From positions 1-9,172 of the forward strand of contig QHXE01000604.1 in the NCBI GenBank assembly GCA_003222835.1: DNA of 9,172 bases. Reading direction: 5' to 3'. The stretch's first letter is position 1; each line of letters opens with the position of its first letter. The translations under genes were made by a program, and so were the position numbers. Positions 6,494 to 9,172 of the stretch are shown in pieces. Source of the stretch: Acidobacteriota bacterium (GTDB lineage Bacteria; Acidobacteriota; Blastocatellia; Pyrinomonadales; Pyrinomonadaceae). A model generated the notes under the pieces. The model was not told where the DNA came from and did not search any database. It worked only from the letters and a program-made list of their open reading frames with translations.

Positions 6494-6584
6494 AAATAAT
6501 TACCGATGTGCAGCACGCCGCTCGGTTGGATGCCGGGAGCGCAGCACGCCGTTAGGTTAGATGCCGAATCAAATGCGAAGCATG
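6494..6584 (-). pseudogene. Two decayed tandem copies of the trpS 5' end
   Basis: Positions 6494-6534 match 3030-3070 of trpS at 39 of 41 bases and still encode GIQPSGVLHIGNYF, the TrpRS HIGH-motif region. A second, weaker copy (6542-6565) matches 3047-3070 at 20 of 24 bases. It continues into a degraded version of the trpS start (AAATGCG...CAT on the + strand, 6571-6583). Both lie in the same orientation as trpS. Neither can encode a working enzyme. Confidence 0.8.
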
Positions 6585-6739
6585 TTCAACGTTTGAAATT
6601 TGATGTTTGATTTTGCAGATCGCGGCCCAGAGAAGTGGATTTTCCAGAAACCTGCGGCGCCGGTGCGCTTGCCCGAAAGCATTCGGGGGTTGGACGGCGG
6701 CATCCGACAAACGACTTCGAAAAATTCACAAAAATTGTC

Positions 6740-6768
6740 TTGACCTTTTTTCGCGGGGTCGCTAGAAA
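6740..6768 (+). promoter_or_regulatory. Candidate sigma-70 promoter of the PEP-CTERM gene
   Basis: TTGACC (6740-6745), a 17-base spacer and TAGAAA (6763-6768) resemble -35 and -10 boxes; the -10 matches TATAAT at four of six positions. Transcription would start around 6775, only some eight bases before ATG 6783, so the message would be nearly leaderless. The A/T-rich run just upstream (about 6718-6738) fits an UP-like region. Confidence 0.35.
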
Positions 6769-6782
6769 CGCGGTGTACGAAG

Positions 6783-7184
6783 ATGTTTTCCCAGACTGCG
6801 CTTGTACGTTCTTTCAGAATTCTCTTAATTGCCCTGATCACCTTGGTTTGGGCAGCGGCGTTGGATAGTACCTACGCGGGTGCGTTTCCCGGTGGGAACG
6901 ACGCATTTCAGGCCAATACGGCGAACTTTCTCGGCGAGGGAGTGGCTCAGGGCGCGGATGATCCGATCTGCAATCCGGCGCTGGCTGTGACGGACCCTAC
7001 TCAACTCAAGTTTACTCTGAATCGGGCTAAAATTGAAACCCGCGATGAGAGTGCCGCACCCGCCGCTCGCGACGTTGCTTCCACTGTGCCTCTGGCGCCT
7101 GAACCACCGCCTTGGGCAATGATGGCCATGGGCGCGGTCGTGCTGATCGGCGTCCAGCGATTGCGCCGCCGGAAAAGGGCTTAA
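6783..7184 (+). CDS. Small PEP-CTERM sorting-domain protein
   Basis: This 133-residue protein is exported. The N-terminus has a basic start and hydrophobic core (residues about 11-27, RILLIALITLVWAAAL) with likely cleavage near Ala34 (YAGA). The C-terminus carries a PEP-CTERM signal: Pro106-Glu107-Pro108 in APEPPPWAMM, a hydrophobic helix at 111-124, then the Arg/Lys-rich tail RLRRRKRA. In this system an exosortase recognises the PEP motif and processes the tail, and substrates are often envelope or extracellular-matrix proteins. The mature part is only about 70 residues, rich in Ala, Asp and Thr, and matches nothing I recognise. No Shine-Dalgarno sequence precedes ATG 6783, but a candidate promoter ends about 15 bases upstream. 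No exosortase gene lies in the window. It is transcribed away from the tricorn-like gene and ends in a repeat field. Confidence 0.75.
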   Translation: MFSQTALVRSFRILLIALITLVWAAALDSTYAGAFPGGNDAFQANTANFLGEGVAQGADDPICNPALAVTDPTQLKFTLNRAKIETRDESAAPAARDVASTVPLAPEPPPWAMMAMGAVVLIGVQRLRRRKRA

Positions 7185-7495
7185 CTCCCGCACTTTCGCC
7201 GCAGTGCCGGAAGACAGCCGTCCCGGCTGTCATGGTAAACAGGCTTCCAGCCTAATAGCCATGTTGTGACAGGCAAGATGCCCGTTCCATACCACAGCTC
7301 CAGGACACAGGATCGAAGTCATGCAGCAATGACGAATGACGAATGACGAATGTCTAATGACGAAGGAATGACGAAACCCGAACCCCCGGCCGCAATTCTG
7401 CGGCTGAGGACAGCCGCCTCTACAGCGCCCGGATCGCTCTTTCGTCATTTGAGCATTCGGATTTCCTTCGTCATTCGTCGTTTGTGCTTCGTCAT
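7185..7495. other. Gene-free repeat field between convergent genes
   Basis: The whole stretch between the PEP-CTERM gene and the DUF4870 gene is made of small hairpins (7213-7287) and inverted GACGAAT-type arrays (7328-7498). The one reading frame crossing it on the minus strand is repeat-derived (FVIRHSSFVIRH) and is not a credible gene. No RNA gene is recognised. Confidence 0.75.
7213..7287. repeat. Cluster of three short hairpin units
   Basis: GACAGCCG-TCC-CGGCTGTC (7213-7231) is a perfect 8-base stem with a 3-base loop. AGGCT-TCC-AGCCT (7241-7253) is a perfect 5-base stem with the same loop. GACAGGC-AAGAT-GCCCGTTC (7268-7287) is a decayed third stem. The first lies 28 bases after the PEP-CTERM stop and could act as a transcription barrier, but it has no T-run. 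Confidence 0.7.
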
Positions 7496-7498
7496 TCA
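7328..7498. repeat. Inverted arrays of GACGAAT-type heptamers around a hairpin core
   Basis: The left arm (about 7328-7376) is built of AATGACG/GACGAAT units on the + strand. The right arm (about 7440-7498) carries the same units on the minus strand (CGTCATT), so the two could pair imperfectly into a long stem. The core contains a perfect hairpin GCCGCA-ATTC-TGCGGC (7389-7404) and a GGACAGCCGCCTCTACAG segment. The right arm contains the stop codon of the DUF4870 gene. Confidence 0.8.
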
Positions 7499-7852
7499 TT
7501 TGATCAGTCGGATCGTAATGGGATAACGATAGAGCTTTCCCTCGCTCGCCTGAATAGACGCGACGATCACCAGAACCAGATTCAAAATGTGGAGAATGCC
7601 GAGGATCACAAACCCGATCAACACCAGACAGAGCACGCCCGCGATCAAGTTATAGATCAGCATCGAGATCTGAAAATTGAGCGACTCCTTTCCGTGCTCG
7701 TCGATCTCAGCGGAATCGCCGCGCTTCGCCAGCCAAACAATCAACGGACCGAGAATGTGACCGGCCCACGGTACAAAAAATCCGGCCAGGGCGCTGGCGT
7801 GGCAAAGCACAGTCCAGGTCCGGACGTTTGATGAAGTCGTCGATGTTTCCAT
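7496..7852 (-). CDS. DUF4870 (Tic20-like) membrane protein
   Basis: This 118-residue membrane protein has the DUF4870 pattern: CHASALAGFFVPWAGHILGP, then IVWLAKRGDSAEIDEHGKES with the conserved D-x-x-G-K-E-(S/A)-L-N-F-Q-I segment, then a long hydrophobic part at about residues 64-103. The family is widespread in bacteria, with no established function. The frame is open to 7912, but ATG 7852 is preferred because it gives the usual family length and has AAAGG eight bases upstream; the extra 20 residues would be atypical. The gene follows murA on the same strand with a 74-base gap, so it could be cotranscribed. Its TGA stop lies within the right arm of the inverted heptamer repeat, so the extreme C-terminus may have been reset by that repeat. 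Confidence 0.85.
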   Translation of the reverse strand: METSTTSSNVRTWTVLCHASALAGFFVPWAGHILGPLIVWLAKRGDSAEIDEHGKESLNFQISMLIYNLIAGVLCLVLIGFVILGILHILNLVLVIVASIQASEGKLYRYPITIRLIK

Positions 7853-7926
7853 TGGCGTAACCTTTCGCTCGAGTAATAGAACAAGTGTTCCGCTTGCTGC
7901 GGATGAGCGCAAGAAAAAGCCTCGTG

Positions 7927-9172
7927 CTACGTTTCTTTTACTCGCTCGATGTGAGCGCCAAGTTCGCTCAATTTTTCATCGAGCCGTTCGTAGCCGCGAT
8001 CGATGTGATAGACACGGCTCACTTCAGTAATTCCGTCGGCCTTCAATCCGGCAAGCACCAGTGCGGCGGACGCGCGCAGATCGCTTGCCATCACCGGCGC
8101 ACCAAAAAGACGATCCACTCCCTGGATTACCGCAGTTGCGCCCTCCAGCTGCATCTGCGCTCCCATGCGTTTAAGTTCGGCAACGTGCATGTAACGTTGT
8201 GGAAAAATATTTTCCGTCACGACGCTGATGCCGTCGGTGGTGGAGAGCAATGCGCACATCTGCGCCTGCATATCACTTGGAAAACCAGGATACGGGTCGG
8301 TAGTTAGTTCGAGCGCCTTCGCCTCCCCATTGGGCGAAATCGAAATCGACCGGTCTGCGATATTGATTGGAAAACCGCAACTGGCCAGTGCGTCGGTGAT
8401 CGAGCGAAGATGCTCCGGCGCGACCCGCTTAACGGTGATTCCTTTGCCACAAATCGCCCCAGCCACCAGAAATGTTCCCGCTTCAATTCGGTCCGGAATA
8501 ACGTCATGTTCCGCTCCGTGTAGCGCCGCCACGCCTTCAATGATGATTCGGCGCGTTCCGGCGCCTTCGATCCTCGCCCCCATTTTGTTCAAAAAATTGG
8601 CGAGATCGACAACTTCCGGTTCTTGCGCCGCACCTTCGATCACCGTCACACCATCCGCGAGCACAGCGGCCATCATCACGTTATCCGTGCCGAGTACCGT
8701 CGGACCGAATTTGCCCCTCAGATTAATTACCGCACCGGTCAACTTCGGCGCAAAAACTTTCACGTTGCCGCCTTCTACACGCACCGCCGCGCCGAGCCCC
8801 TCAAAGCCTTTCAAATGTAGATCAATCGGTCGATCACCGATCACGCAGCCGCCGGGCAACGACACAGTCGCTTCTTTGCAGCGCCCCAACAGCGGCCCGA
8901 GCACACAAATAGAAGCCCGCATTTTGCGAACGACGTCGTAAGGCGCTACCGATCCGATGTTGTCAGCCGATACGCTCACCGTGCCGCTGGCGCGTTCCAC
9001 TTGCGCACCCAGGTGGATTAGAATTTGCAACATGTAATGCGTGTCGCTCAGGTCCGGTACACCATGAACGACGCACGGCTCCCGAGTGAGCAACGTCGCG
9101 GCCAGAATCGGCAGCGAGGAATTTTTCGAGCCGCTCACCTTGATCGCGCCCGAGAGCGGATAGCCGCCGTGA
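7927..9172 (-). CDS. murA: UDP-N-acetylglucosamine 1-carboxyvinyltransferase, 5' end beyond window
   Basis: MurA transfers enolpyruvate from phosphoenolpyruvate to UDP-GlcNAc in the cytoplasm, the first committed step of peptidoglycan synthesis and the target of fosfomycin. The gene is cut by the window edge. Codons run on upstream of 9138 ([16 protein letters not shown]), so the GTG at 9138 is an internal Val, not a start. Counting that Val as 1, the substrate Lys of SGSKN is residue 5, and the active-site Cys is residue 98 in [14 protein letters not shown]. Both sit exactly 17 below the E. coli positions Lys22 and Cys115. Cys rather than Asp here predicts fosfomycin sensitivity by the usual rule. 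The catalytic Asp is in PSDMQAQ at about 289. The C-terminal [14 protein letters not shown] motif is present, so the 3' end is complete. The DUF4870 gene follows on the same strand. Confidence 0.97.
   Translation of the reverse strand, partial: HGGYPLSGAIKVSGSKNSSLPILAATLLTREPCVVHGVPDLSDTHYMLQILIHLGAQVERASGTVSVSADNIGSVAPYDVVRKMRASICVLGPLLGRCKEATVSLPGGCVIGDRPIDLHLKGFEGLGAAVRVEGGNVKVFAPKLTGAVINLRGKFGPTVLGTDNVMMAAVLADGVTVIEGAAQEPEVVDLANFLNKMGARIEGAGTRRIIIEGVAALHGAEHDVIPDRIEAGTFLVAGAICGKGITVKRVAPEHLRSITDALASCGFPINIADRSISISPNGEAKALELTTDPYPGFPSDMQAQMCALLSTTDGISVVTENIFPQRYMHVAELKRMGAQMQLEGATAVIQGVDRLFGAPVMASDLRASAALVLAGLKADGITEVSRVYHIDRGYERLDEKLSELGAHIERVKET

Larger units (their letters stand above)
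6419..6782. other. Gene-free mosaic between tricorn-like and PEP-CTERM genes
   Basis: This stretch holds most of the 100-base inverted-end segment, the trpS relics, a TTTGAAATTTGATGTTTGATTTT near-repeat (about 6592-6614), a CCCGAA-AGCA-TTCGGG hairpin at 6672-6687 without a T-run, and a candidate promoter near the right edge. I see no intact gene or RNA in it. Confidence 0.7.

Noticed and set aside
6551..6562. GTTAGGT and GTTAGAT overlapping, also core-like
   Set aside because: They fall within the decayed second trpS copy and are explained by point changes of that sequence.
6672..6687. CCCGAA-AGCA-TTCGGG hairpin as a terminator
   Set aside because: No T-run follows, and no gene on either strand ends nearby.
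7230..7499. 89-residue minus-strand reading frame across the repeat field
   Set aside because: It is made of repeats (FVIRHSSFVIRH) and hairpins, with no family resemblance and no ribosome site.
7889..7903. TCCGC-TTGCT-GCGGA hairpin between murA and the DUF4870 gene
   Set aside because: The stem is only five bases without a T-run, too weak to call a terminator.
8228..8941. 237-residue plus-strand reading frame opposite murA
   Set aside because: It lies antisense to clearly conserved murA coding sequence and its composition mirrors that gene.

Overview
This window looks like a chromosomal segment of a GC-rich Gram-negative bacterium, most probably a soil Verrucomicrobiota. That assignment is an inference. 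It rests on a PEP-CTERM sorting signal, a large exported-type tricorn/S41 protease, a single-subunit TrpRS, MurA, and many short palindromic and heptamer repeats packed between and into gene ends. No rRNA or tRNA was seen, nor any CRISPR array, transposase or integrase gene.

Layout from left to right. (1) 47-793 (+) encodes an exported LolA-like protein of unknown role; its N-terminal leader is partly written by a GATTCGC tandem repeat. (2) 865-1477 looks like an integron-type gene cassette. A four-helix membrane protein (914-1399, +) ends with its stop codon inside an inverse-core box (GCCTAAC), and a matching GTTAGGC core follows 28 bases later. A second GTTAGGC core lies just upstream of the gene and a GTTAGAT core just downstream. 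(3) 1529-6418 (-) is a co-directional block. Read 5'->3' it holds a 5'-truncated tricorn-like protease, trpS, a broken DUF167 gene interrupted at a 32-base palindrome, and a GlsB/YeaQ-type small membrane protein. (4) 6419-6782 is a mosaic without an intact gene. It has two decayed copies of the 5' end of trpS and a 100-base segment with matching inverted ends. (5) 6783-7184 (+) is a small PEP-CTERM protein with a candidate promoter. (6) 7185-7495 is a repeat field of small hairpins and inverted GACGAAT heptamer arrays. (7) 7496-7852 (-) is a DUF4870 membrane protein, downstream of murA (7927 to the window edge, -), which is cut by the window end.

The housekeeping genes are trpS (tryptophan charging) and murA (first committed step of peptidoglycan synthesis). 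The others are envelope or periplasm proteins with little direct functional link visible. The most interesting signals are structural: the cassette with a stop-embedded attC-like site, the trpS-derived direct repeats bracketing a tricorn gene that has lost its start, and repeats that supply stop codons or coding sequence to at least three genes.
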